Source of the DNA: Valencia hispanica
Taxonomy: Eukaryota; Chordata; Actinopteri; Cyprinodontiformes; Valenciidae
DNA: 64,000 nucleotides
Reading direction: 5' to 3'
Assembly: GCA_963556495.2 (NCBI GenBank)
Contig: OY747713.1
Coordinates: forward strand, 30,917,961 to 30,981,960
Shown one piece after another: positions 35,152 through 46,213 of this stretch. The position numbers and the translations under genes are program-made. The notes beneath the pieces are model-generated. The model was not told the DNA's origin. It searched no databases and worked only from the letters and a program-made list of their open reading frames with translations. The first letter of the stretch is position 1. Each line of letters begins with the position of its first letter.

Positions 35152-37641
35152 CACAAATGTCTTATCCAATTCAGTATCTGATACAGTTAAGACCTTAGCC
35201 ATTACTTGTTCGATTGCTTTGAAGTTATTTGAATTACTGTTATTTAAGATTATGAAAAGTCTGTTCCTGGTTCCCAAGAGAACATTTAAGGATTTGCACC
35301 ACGTAATTGGAGTAAGCCCATTGTGTTCAAGAAGCCTTATTGACTCGCTGCTAACAGGTTAAGAACAGGAATTCCCACAGCATCACCAGTCACTATTATT
35401 TATCTATTCATATATTTTACTAAGTATGTATCTCTTGTTGTTTTTTTACTTAATAAAATAGAGGTTTGAAAGTTAAAAATGATCTAGAATTGTACAATTA
35501 CACACTGAATCCTCCCATTAAAACGGAACCAGACGGAAAAATGAAACGTTTATCCAAAGAGAGAAGGAAACACAGTAGTAATTTCCTGTTGTGCTTGTGG
35601 TTTTCCTCTCTTGCAACCACAACATTGCTCCAGTGTTCATATTTTGTAACCCTCTGTGAATATACAGCAAACTGGACTCCTTTGACTCCTTTTTTTTGTA
35701 TGTACAGGTAAACACTAAAAGCAATATGGCGTCGGAATCCTGCAGAAGCCTTGTTTTATATTGTGTCAGTGTGTTTGCGCAGTGCGTCAGGGGCTTGATT
35801 AGACCCGAGCGGCCAACGTGACTCCGTGGTGCATCTTTTCTATGTGTTTGACAGAGCTTGCCTGGGCTGACTTATCCCACAAATGGATGAGACTCTGGTG
35901 CTCCTGGTAGGCATAGACCTACAGATGGTTCAAGTATTAATCTGGAAGAGTTTGTCTTTTATGTACATTGAGAGTGAAAGGAATTTGCCACCAACAGTAA
36001 GTCATGCTTTTACCCTTATAAAGCTGCCCCTCTTTTTTCTGCCTTGCTCTTTTTTTTTTTTTTGCATTCTGCAGAGTTTGAAAGGGCAGCAACCTGTCAC
36101 GCTAAATAAAATGTGCAGTCATTGTCCACAGTTTGCCTCGGTTATCGCTTTGTTCCTGAATTATTTATTATTAATGTACTTTTTCTGTGTGTATGGACAT
36201 TTTCATTAATCATAAATAACCTATTTGTAAAACGTCAGTTTGTCAGTGTCCAATTTGCTCCCTAAAAATTTTAAACAGAGTTAAATAGACATAAAATTGT
36301 ATTTTAGCATCAACAAGTGGAGCAAAAAACCTTACTGGGGTTGATCTACTGAAAGGCATCTCTCTGGCATCTTTTGTTGGTCCAAATTCTAGTTTTGTCT
36401 TCTGTCTTTCAACTTTCCTCAGTTTTTTATTAACGGCACATCACACACCTTGGTGAAACAAACCATTTAGTACATTGTTGAAGAATTGTCTTTTTGGTAC
36501 AAAAATATGATTTTGCGTTTATAAAACAGGTATTGTTGCTATTTTAACTGATTGAAATGTAATTGACAAAAATAGCAGTGCCCTCCACAACCGCTGACAC
36601 AGAAGTGTAACCAGTCTGAAAATAAATGGATATTTTCTTGTAGTAGTGTATGTACACACAGTGAGAGGGATATTTGAGCATTTCTCTAGCTCATCTAGTT
36701 TTCTTGGTCCCCTTTTGTCTGCAGCTAATCCCAGTTTTTCCAAAGGACTTGAAGCTGGGGATAGTGACAGCCATGAACTTACAAGTGGTGTTACAAGAGT
36801 TCATAATGTCGTGCATTCTAACAAGGTTCCCACAGTCTTTGCAAGAGAAACAGGCCAACAGTTCACAAGTTCTCCACCATACCTTTCAGTGGGTTTGAAA
36901 TGCTTTTCCACATATTCATTAGTTTCTTTCATGACAACTGTCTGCAGTGTTTGTTGATGAAAATCTTAATTCTAGTCTTTTCTGTAGATGTGCATGTAGA
37001 AAGCATCTAATGATTGTCTCAGAGTCTTGGTGACCACAAAATGCTAATAATTGCAGCAGTCCTCCAACACAGGAGCTCTGGAGTTTTTTACCTGTTTTCC
37101 AGCCTTTTATATATCCCAGTCCTACTTGTTTTAAACATCTTTTACTCATTTTCCTGACTAGACATAGGATATTATAGGCAAGTAGTCGTTTTCCTGCAGC
37201 TGTTCTCTGACTTATAAGGATCAACACAAATCTGCATATGACTGAGTGGCATCTTCTTTCCCATTTTGAAGAGTGGCTACCGGAAACGGGGTCTCTGTGT
37301 TACGAATTATTTACACCCCTATGAAACGGGTGTAAATAAGTAAATAGTTTTACCAGTTAAGTTCTCCCCTGAAAATAGTCTGGTTGAAATAAAAATCATC
37401 AAAGTTCTCAAGACCTCCAAACAACAGCTAAACAGACAAATTTTGATCCTTTGAACACAACATACAAAGAATACAAATCATAAAAATATATTATGTATTA
37501 GCTACCTCTCTTAGGTTTGTTTATCTATTGTTCCTGTCATATTTGGAAAGCTAGTTATTTATACCATGTGACCTCCACTGAATCACAGCTACCCAGCAGA
37601 GCAGCTGCTCTACAGTGAGTAGCCTACGACCTCTATGCTTT

Positions 37642-37651
37642 CTATTTATAC
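37642..37651 (+). promoter_or_regulatory. Possible asb4 TATA-like element
   Basis: 'ctatttatac' lies about 250 bp upstream of the asb4 start codon. It could be a TATA box giving an unspliced 5' UTR, or it could be part of an intron ending at one of the AGs at 37660 or 37894. Weak evidence. Confidence 0.25.
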
Positions 37652-37900
37652 TTGCTTCAGGAGACACTATTTTCTCCCTCTGACGACATCGACCTGCCGC
37701 TTGCTTCCCGACTTCTTGGACTTCATTTCCGTCCTCCTTCCCAAATCAACTCCCATGACTATGTTCTAATGGTGGACATGCTTGATTCCTTTATTGCTAC
37801 TGTTTGTGTGATCATTTCCAACCTCATACATGCTTTGAGGGGAATACTAGATTCTGACCCTGCTGATTTGGGAACACAAAGGGCTTTTCTACAGGATTAC

Positions 37901-39994
37901 ATGGAGGAGTTGAGCCCTAGACAACTGGCAGTCAAACAGCTAAAAGAGAAGTTCCTGAGGACCCTGCAAGAAAACAAAGCAGAGGAGGTCTTGCAGATTC
38001 TGAACACTGGCAAATTTGATATTGACACAGTACTGGAGGTGGAAGATCCCAGCATGGTCTTGGCCTCATACAAACAGGGTAAGTTAAAAAATAAGATTCT
38101 TGTTTATTCACCTCCATAATTCTGTCTATAAGGTTAACCACTAGGTGGTGCTAAACTTCCACAAACCTTTAAACTGGCTACAAGCACTGTAGTAAATATA
38201 CTAAATAATATTTTAAAAGTCAGCCTGATACTCATTTACAGAAGTTTTGGTGTCTCAAAAAAGCTCTGCTATTCCTTTAAAACATGTCTGATTTCTTCCA
38301 GGATATTGGCTGCCAGGCTACAAGCTGGAGAAATCCTGGGCGATGGGTATTCATGTATGTGTGATGTACAACGCTGTGGAAACAGCACTGGTGCTCCTCC
38401 AGAAAGGTGCAGCCATCAACCTGATGCCTAACGGGAAGACGCCCCTGCATGTGGCCTGCGAGGTCTCCAACAGTGACTGTGTGGCCCTGCTCTTGGCTTA
38501 TGGGGCAAAGGTCAACAGCCTGTCACTGAGCGGACACACTCCTCTGCACTACTGCATCACCAGGGAGTCTGTGGAGTGTGCCAAGCAGATCATCCTCAAA
38601 GGTAGAACTGTGAGGATACATGCGTGTGAACCTGCATAGAAGTACATATAAATGTTGATTCGATAAAAATCATTACCTACGAAGGTGCAAAGGTCAACAC
38701 GGCCAGCCACAACAAGGAGGAGGACACGCCTCTGCACACAGCGGCCAGATTTGGCGTTCCGGAACTGGTAGCGTTGTTTTTGACCCACGGAGCATCTGTG
38801 AACGCCCTCAACGCTCTCCAGGAGACCTCTTTAATGACAGCAGCCTTTTGGGCTTTCGACTCCAAGGAGCAAGTCTACAGCCAAGATCACCATTTAGTTT
38901 GTCGCCTTCTGCTGGATCACCAAGCGGGTGAGGGGTTATGGATCCACTTCAGGGCTGAAATGTGTTAGAAGTGTGGCGTGTTTTTTTGTGTTAAGAAACA
39001 TCATCATTTTGCTGCAGATGCCAACCTGAAGGAAGGGGACAATAAAACGGCTCTTCACATGGCCGCCTGGAACTGTGATCACGTCTTGATGCAGATGCTG
39101 CTGGAGGCTGGAGCAGACGTACGAGCCATGGACATCAATGGCTGTGCTCCCATTCAGTACGTCCTTAAAGTAACAGGAGTCCGGCCTATGGCCATTCCTG
39201 AGGTCTGCTATCAGCTTCTGCTGAACTTTAACGCGGCGCGGATCTATCCTCCACAGTTTCACAAGGTACCAAAGTGTGCTTTTTTTCCCCCAGCTAAGCA
39301 GATAACACATTTGTGTTTTATGTTTTAACCATAAAACCCAATGTGTTTTATTGGGATTTTATGTCAACAAAGAGTGGTGAAGTGGAAGGGAAGGAATATA
39401 TACTTTTGAAACTTTTTACAAGTAAAATATGTTGAAATTCACACAACAGAATGTGAAAATATTTAGAGGGTGTAAATATTTTTTACGGCAATGGATGTTG
39501 TGTAATGTTTTTGACAGGTATTGCAGTCCTGTTATGACTACCCCCAAGCTGTAGAAATTCTGGTCAACTCCTATGAACATTTAAGGCCTACAAGAAAGTG
39601 GAGAGGAGCTATCCCCGACGACTGCTATAAGGTAGTGTCTGCGAAGATGAGTCCTCCTTTGGTTCAGTTTCCTACTTGCATTGAAACTCCTTTGATCCAC
39701 ATGAGCAAAACTGGAACCCATACATCCTTTTAGACAGTAGCGTCTGCTGTCTTCTTATTAATTGTCACAACTGATGTTGACTTTGGGTTTCTTTGTTTTT
39801 TGCAGCGACATAAAGACTTCTATGACTCCCTGTTTGCTGTTTGCACCAACACACCACGCAGCCTGCTTCATCTCACCAGATGTGCCATAAGAGCCAGTCT
39901 GCGAGGGTTTTGTCACAGAGGAGTAGATCAATTGCCTCTACCATCGACTATGAAAAAATATTTATTATTAGAACCTGAGGGCCTACTTTACTGA
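37901..39994 (+). CDS. asb4: ASB4, ankyrin repeat and SOCS box protein 4
   Basis: Substrate-recognition subunit of an Elongin B/C-Cullin-5-Rbx2 ubiquitin ligase. Coding exons: 37901-38078, 38302-38601, 38685-38927, 39018-39265, 39518-39631 and 39806-39994 (TGA), totalling 1272 nt and 423 residues (mammalian ASB4 is about 426). After an N-terminal helix region ([21 protein letters not shown]) come ankyrin repeats with clear TPLH signatures: [29 protein letters not shown] and [12 protein letters not shown]. The C-terminal SOCS box has a BC box ([14 protein letters not shown]) and a Cul5-type [13 protein letters not shown], ending EPEGLLY. The ATG at 37901 was chosen because it gives the family's usual N-terminal length. 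An in-frame ATG at 37769 is discussed in findings. Residue identity and its place next to pdk4 both support ASB4 over other ASB members. Confidence 0.95.
39330..39495. mobile_element. Tc1 terminal fragment in asb4 intron 4
   Basis: 'cccaatgtgttttattgggattttatg' followed by 'agtggtgaagtggaaggg' matches the left terminal repeat of the common fish Tc1 family. It fills most of the 252-bp intron. Confidence 0.6.
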
Positions 39995-40079
39995 TGAAGA
40001 GACTTTTGATCATCTTTAGCTGTGTTCCTGGGACAATGGTTTTGGTTAAAGAGGGTGGGACATGCAGAAGAAGAATGTA

Positions 40080-40085
40080 AATAAA
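40080..40085 (+). other. asb4: asb4 polyadenylation signal
   Basis: AATAAA 86 bp past the asb4 stop codon, with no competing hexamer closer. Confidence 0.5.
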
Positions 40086-40502
40086 TCTTATGATGTTTTT
40101 CTCTGCAACTGCAGCTGAAATGATCAACAAGGAAATCAATTTTTTGCCTTTAATTCTTTCAACTCTGCTTTATAGAGCCTGTTTTAGTCTTTTCTGTATC
40201 CATTTTCGGTTATTTTTCTGCAATGTTGACCAGCGTGGCTTCAGGCTAGAAGTGATGGAAATGCTGAAGAGGATCCAGAGCTACCTAGCAACCAGCCTGC
40301 CAAAAATGCTCACTCTCAAACTCATGATATTCCTATTTCGGAGGACAACACTCTTGACCGAACACTTCATAACAAGTGCTTGTTTTTCCACTAGACTGCA
40401 TGCAGCCATGCACCCAAGCCTGTTTTTCAGCTTCCTCACAACAAAAGAAAGATGTTATGTTGAAACTATCATTGCAAGACATGTTTCATAAGACAACTTT
40501 TG

Positions 40503-41390
40503 ATTTGGATTTTTAAGTAATCCACATCTAAAAATGTTTCAGATCAAACACATTTTAATATCGGAAAAACATAAGCCAAGTAAGCACAAAACGCAAATGA
40601 CAATTTTATAACTTAAAGTAGAAAAAAAACTAAACTATCCAAATCAACCTGGCCCTATGTGAAAAAATATAAATGCTGGTCTTGGTTAAATTACTAACTA
40701 TGACTTCATTTTGTTAAGATTAATTTCACACCCAGCATGTCTGGTTCCTACCTGACCAGGAGAATCAAGAAATCACTTTCATAGATCCTGTCAAACAACA
40801 TGTTGTAGGCTAAAGGATCTCAAAAAGCAAAACATCATGCCCTAAAGACGATCAAGAGCAGATGAGAAACAAAGTATTTGACATATATCAGTCTGGAAAG
40901 TGTTCCAAAGTCACTTCTAAGGTTTGGGACTCCAGTAAACCACAATGAGAACAATAATCCAAACACGGAAGAGAGGGTCACCCTTTCCAGGAGGCTCCCA
41001 AAGTTACTCCAAGAGCACATAAACAACAAATCGAAAAGAACATCTAAAGCACAACCTTTGCTGTGCCATGGCCCTAAATGTGCCCTTCCTTGTTGTGTGC
41101 CATCCCATGTGACTAAATGAAATTAATTCTGCGAAGCAGAATGGGACAAAATTTCTCCATAGGGGAGTAAAAAACTCCGCTGTATCACAAACCCTTGGTG
41201 GCAGTTGTTTCCTTCAAGAGCGGAACAAGCAGTTCTAAAGTTTACGGGGTGATTATATTATATTTTCAGTAGGAAAGGTTGGTTTGGATAACTTGTTTCC
41301 CCTTACAAATGCAATTATCACTCGATAGCTGCTTTTGGTATTTAGTCAGGTTGTCTTTATCTGATTATCTGAGCTGTATTTCTTTTAAGC
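40503..41390 (+). mobile_element. Tc1/mariner-like element, internally deleted
   Basis: The left part includes 'atgtttcagatcaaacac' and 'tggccctatgtgaaaaa'. The middle has 'gaggctaaaggatctcaaaaagca' in decayed form and 'ccaaagtcacttctaaggtttgggactccag'. The right part has 'gggacaaaatttctcc' and 'ggttggtttggataact'. These are the ordered landmarks of a fish Tc1-type element with most of the DDE domain missing. It starts 0.5 kb past asb4. Confidence 0.65.
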
Positions 41391-42419
41391 CCACCTGTTG
41401 CTTTCTAAAAAAAAAAAAAGTTTACCTCTGTATTACATCACACTTAAGCTACTTTCCATTATTCCATATCCTACTTAAAAAACAAAAAAAAACATCAATA
41501 TAATTTCTAGACCACCTGGCCTTCAACTACTATGGTCAACTCAACACTGCATGCAGCACTGATTTAAACCTGTTTAATCTTGCTAAAAGATCAAGTATAT
41601 TTAAGTAGGTTATAAAAAAGTAGCTACTCTATTTAATATTTTTATCTTGTTTTTTTATCTTGCTAGAATAGAGTATATTTCGACGGTATATACAGAAGTT
41701 GTTTATCACCAATAATGTTTATGCAGTTATGGACCTTCTACCGGATCATAAGTCGTGTCTAATGAAAGGCATGTCTTTGAATTCTATTTTAAACCTTAAT
41801 CCAACACTTGATGTGTGTTTGTGCATCAAAGAACCAGGGCAAGCAGAAATGAGCGCCAACTTTGCAGACTTGAAAGCACAACTCTTTTGGTTCTGCTATC
41901 GCGACAGCCTAAGAGCAAACATGTCTCAGCCTATTAAGCAAACACACTACAGGGTCAATCGTAAAAAGTCATGAACTCATACGGCATGCTCTCTTACTGT
42001 ATGTGAATCAGCTGCAACTTGGAACAGAGCCGCACAAAGACTTATGGTGTAAACTTGCATTACAGTGATTCTGTTAAAAAGGAACTTAGCGGTCTGCAAA
42101 CTTAGAACAAAGCAGAGATCCAAAGGAAATGTCTGTTGTAGCTTCGTATCTTTCCTTGTGTGCCAGATCAAAGAACATTGTCTGGATGACTAAAGTGTCA
42201 GACTTAAAATAAACCAATGACAGTCAGACACACACAGACATGCCTTCTAAAAAATGATACAGGCAAAATGGACTCATACAGTTTCAAGTTTAGGACAAAA
42301 AGGTTACACGACAATTTAAATGAATAGAAAGAAAAACAAGAATTAGGTGCGTAGCTTCTAATTTATTGTGGATTTTAATGCCTAATCTGAGCCATAGTGT
42401 CACTCTCAGAAGAAAGAAA

Positions 42420-42925
42420 AGTGGATGTTCACAACCATCATCAAGGCTAAAGCAATCCTCTGTAAATTTCTGGAACACCAGTGTCACTGTCCAGAGTAAA
42501 CTGTGTGCTATTGGCTGAGACAAAATTGACACTTTCATAATTATGCTGAAATTTGCAGCTACCGTCGTGGACAAGCTAAATGCCTTCCGGAGAAAAGTTT
42601 TATGGTCAGACAAGACAAAGCTGTTTGGGGTTAAGAGTGTTTTGAGGAGTCAAGGTTTGGCTCTGAGACAACAGTGTACCAACTGTCAAGCATGGTAGTG
42701 AGAGCATCATGGTGAGGGATTGTTTTGCTGCCAGAACAACTGGTGCATTGTGCAAAGTGTGTGGAATAATGAAGGAGGACTACCTATATATTCTTCAACA
42801 GGATAATGATCCCAAACACACATTTCACATTTAGAATCCTCTTGACCTCAAATGCACCATTAAAAGCCCAGAACTGATATCATGTTCATATCCATAGTGT
42901 ATGCAAACTTCTGACTGTTTAAGGT
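42420..42925 (+). mobile_element. Tc1-like transposon relic
   Basis: Contains 'ccggagaaaagttttatggtcagacaagac' (the RKVLWSDKT region), 'caacaggataatgatcccaaacacac' (the QQDNDPKHT region) and the end 'gtgtatgcaaacttctgactg'. The frame is destroyed by stops. Confidence 0.65.
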
Positions 42926-43944
42926 GTATACCAAGGTGATTTATGGCTACTTTCTTATTTAATGCCCCTTTTATCAGAGCATCTTGTAATAATCCCGTTT
43001 TAGTACTGCAGTGATGTATACAGAGCGGAGACAGGAAAACTGAAAGGCGACAAAGCCCCTCCACAGAATCACCAGGCGCGCTAATGAAGCTGTCCAACGA
43101 AACTGAACATTCTGTTCCCAGCTCCCACTGGCAGCCGGCCATCAAAAGCCACTGGACCGCGTCTGCTATGGTGACTGACAACCCGACCGAAGTTTCCAAA
43201 AACAAGACGGAGGAGAAGGAAGAGGTGGAGGGAGACAACAGTTTAGCAGAGTCATTACAGAGGCACACAGAGCTGTTTACACACCGGAAACACTTTTATT
43301 GCTTAAATTCTTCTCAAGTGACAACAGACTTATAGCTTCATGCAAACCCTTCAGAGATCACATGATAACACGGTGTCTGGCGGCGGCAAAGTTTAAGTTT
43401 CAACACCATTAGGACAGCTGCAAAAATGAAATCAAACAAAATGACAAAAAAGGAAGTAACATTTTTTAAGTCTAAACAACACTGGTCTGTTTTTTGTGAT
43501 GAGCACCACACTGAGCTTAGTAGTAATACTTGGCCTTTACCTCATTCTTCTAAAAACGGAACATTAAATAACCAATATAGCAATACTAGAAGCTTTAAAC
43601 AAAGCGTAGACAGAATGAAAATGTAAGGATACTAAATACGACTGGTAGATGGTTAGGACTAGATATCCCAGTGTGTAAGGCCATATCAGTTAGACTAATA
43701 CAGCTTCCCTCTTACTTGCCTCTACATGTCGACCCTAACGAAATCTGTGTGTGTGTGTATGTGCACGCGTGATCCTGTTAGTTAAAGATAAGGGAATGGC
43801 TCACATTGTGTTACATAAGAGGACAGAAGGGCAGTTTTCTGTTATGAATCATTTAAAATTTCACCCCCCCCCCCCAAAAAAAAATTTTAATTAGGAGTTT
43901 AAAGGTCATTCCAAAATAAAATATATGACTTTTCCAGTTTGTTC

Positions 43945-44670
43945 TGTCTTAACTGAAAACTTGCAGGTATTTCATTTGGACTTTATTTGATAGACCAACA
44001 CAAGGTAGTGTACAATTATGGGTGGAAGGAAAACGATACATGGCTTTCAAGATTGCTTTAAGAATCAAAACATTTTGAAATTATGAAATGTATTAGTGAT
44101 TAATGCCCCTTTACTCGAATATCCCCATATAAAATGCAACACAACGGGTTATCCATCAGGGAAAACAACAAACAAATAGAAGAAGGCCCTCTGGTCAGCT
44201 CAGACTAAAAGTGTGGAGGAAAACTAACACTGCACATTTCCATGAACTACTACTATAAAATGTGTAAAATGCGACAGATTTGAGACCGGGGTGAAGGTCA
44301 CCTCTCAGAAGGACTTAACATAAAGCCAGAGCTGCAAAAGCTGGACTCAAATCAAAGCATATTCGTATGTTAGAATGGTCCAGTCAAAGCCCCTAAAAAT
44401 TCTCTCCATCCAATCTGACTGAGCATGAGATATTTTCAAAGACTCCCGTCTCTAGATTTTAAAAAGCTGAGACATACCCCAAACGACTTGCAGCAATTTC
44501 AGACTCACATTTGAATACAAATGCGTGCCACACTTTTCAGATATTTATTTGTAAAACACTTCCAAAAAGATGCACCATTTTTCTTCCCCTTCACAATCAT
44601 GCACTAGTTTGTGTTGGTGTTTCACATACAATGGCCAAAGCCTTTGAATATACTAGCAGAGCACTGTAAC
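43945..44670 (+). mobile_element. Tc1-like element, deletion derivative
   Basis: The left end is 'gacctttatttgatagaccaacacaagg'-like, with 'gggtggaaggaaaacgataca'. The right end has 'ccccttcacaatcatgcactag' and 'gtgttggtgtttcacatac'. Inside are 'ggtccagtcaaagccc', 'ctctccatccaatctgactgagc' and 'acacttttcagatatttatttg', in the order of a Tc1 3' half. No intact transposase. Confidence 0.7.
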
Positions 44671-46146
44671 TGAGAAACACACCGATGGATGAAAAGTAAA
44701 AAACTTCTTATGTCAGACCTCTTAAAGGTTTTCTTGCTGAAATATTGAGTGGTAAGGCACCAAATTTCTTCCGTGGGTGATTGCTAAGGGAATTAGCACC
44801 AAAACTCTAATCACAGACCTAAATATTATCATATCTGTACAGTGGCTGCCATTTGTCTATCTGTAATAAGATATTATCTAGAAAACATGTGTTTGGCAAC
44901 ATCTTATTAAGCACACTTCCTTAGATTTGTAAGCTGGACATCCTATGTGCACTGATGTTGTTCCATGCAGGTGTGTCAGGTTTGTTTTAACCTTTAAAAA
45001 AAAGAAATTGTCACGGGCAAAAAAAGAAGTAGACGTCAGCATGACGTTTAATTGACTCATCTTCTGTATTCTCTGCATTGCATTCCTGCACATCATTTTA
45101 ACATGGAAAATGAAGGAAAAACACACGTATCATTACAGAAACACTTTGGTGATCACATAAAAGTAAAACAGCAATATGCTGAAATCTGTTATGCAAGTGT
45201 TGGCAGTTATTTTTAGGAAACACTGAAAAACATTTGTTTAGTTTAGACCAAAGTTAACCTGGCAGCAGTCCAAACTTTTTAAGTTTTAGAGAATTTAGCA
45301 TGTATGGATTCGATGCTATAGTAAGCAAGAATTTTCTAGCTAAAATACGGTCCGATTCAACTTATTGCCTATTTATCAGAAGAAAAATGCTTTTAGTAGC
45401 AGAAAGTGTGTAAATTAAGCAACACTGAAGGTCATAAACAGACTTTGCTCCCTTTGAGTTACTCCACTCATCATGTTTAACCTGAGTAATCCCACACTGG
45501 CTGGCTTCAGCTGGGCCTTCCCAGCAATAGACACAAACACCTTACATAGGATTCATAGTAACAGAGGATCATGTGTCAGTCTCTGATTTGAGAAGTAATT
45601 ACAGCTCAGTCGTTTTCATTCATGCACTTCAGATATAAAATGTTAAAGAAATGTTCAAAGGAGTGACGTTTGCCTTGTTTTACCAACTAACACTGAAGGA
45701 AAACGTCTGGAAGATCAGTGGCTGAGGCTGTCTGCGAATGAGGAATATGGAGCAATGATCATAAGTGATGGTAAAAGTTACAGTGGAAATATTTGTATAG
45801 AAATTCTAAGGTTACTTAGTGTTTGCATGCGAAGACACTTTTCTAAGGAGAAAAGCCTAATGCTTGTATCTTAGCGTGATGATTGAGGGAACAACAAATG
45901 AACACTTAGCTTTTGTCCATCTTCCATCAGCAGCACAAGCAAACTTATGTGTGGTGGATGAGGTTTTGTGAGGTGAAGCTGTTCAGAATCTGCTCTGAAA
46001 TGTGTTTTATCATCTTCTTTGAAAGTAAATTTCTCATCACAAGTTTCCTAAAACTTTCTCGTCTGGGAGAAGATCCCAGATTTTCTACAGAGAAATCCAG
46101 GTTCAGCCACATGCTGATAACCTCTTCTCCTCACAGAGCTCCTTAT

Positions 46147-46152
46147 TTTATT
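46147..46152 (-). other. pdk4: Candidate pdk4 polyadenylation signal
   Basis: AATAAA on the minus strand 62 bp past the pdk4 stop. It would give an unusually short 3' UTR, so the true end may lie further down. Confidence 0.3.
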
Positions 46153-46213
46153 TTTTTTAACACTTTGATTCAAACTGTTTCAAAGTCTCTTCCATTTTCT
46201 CTTCGGTCCATTA

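Larger units (their letters stand above)
33889..37900. other. Spacer between ppp1r9a and asb4
   Basis: Four kilobases with no supported coding exon, and in particular no paraoxonase exon. It contains a hAT-like MITE (34079-35151) with an internal hairpin, a poly-T run near 36048-36063 and a 12-bp inverted repeat at 37307-37318/37328-37339. The stretch 36240-37300 looks like decayed repeat, but I cannot name the family. Confidence 0.6.
40086..46213. other. Spacer between asb4 and pdk4 (tail to tail)
   Basis: Six kilobases with three Tc1 relics (about 40503-41390, 42420-42925, 43945-44670), a GC-richer open stretch at 43084-43335, a short TG tract near 43745-43758 and a C-run/A-run at 43864-43882. 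I see no recognisable gene in 44671-46213. pdk4 is read from the other strand, so both genes end toward this region. Confidence 0.65.

Noticed and set aside
37307..37339. 12-bp perfect inverted repeat (ttatttacaccc / gggtgtaaataa) as a regulatory palindrome
   Set aside because: It lies at the edge of decayed repeat-like sequence and is more likely a transposon end; no supporting context.
33889..37900. Paraoxonase gene in the spacer
   Set aside because: No open stretch there shows paraoxonase residues, and the space is filled by UTR and repeats.
42831..43268. 145-codon minus-strand open frame
   Set aside because: It overlaps a Tc1 relic end, is antisense to the other open stretch, and has no family resemblance; treated as a shadow.
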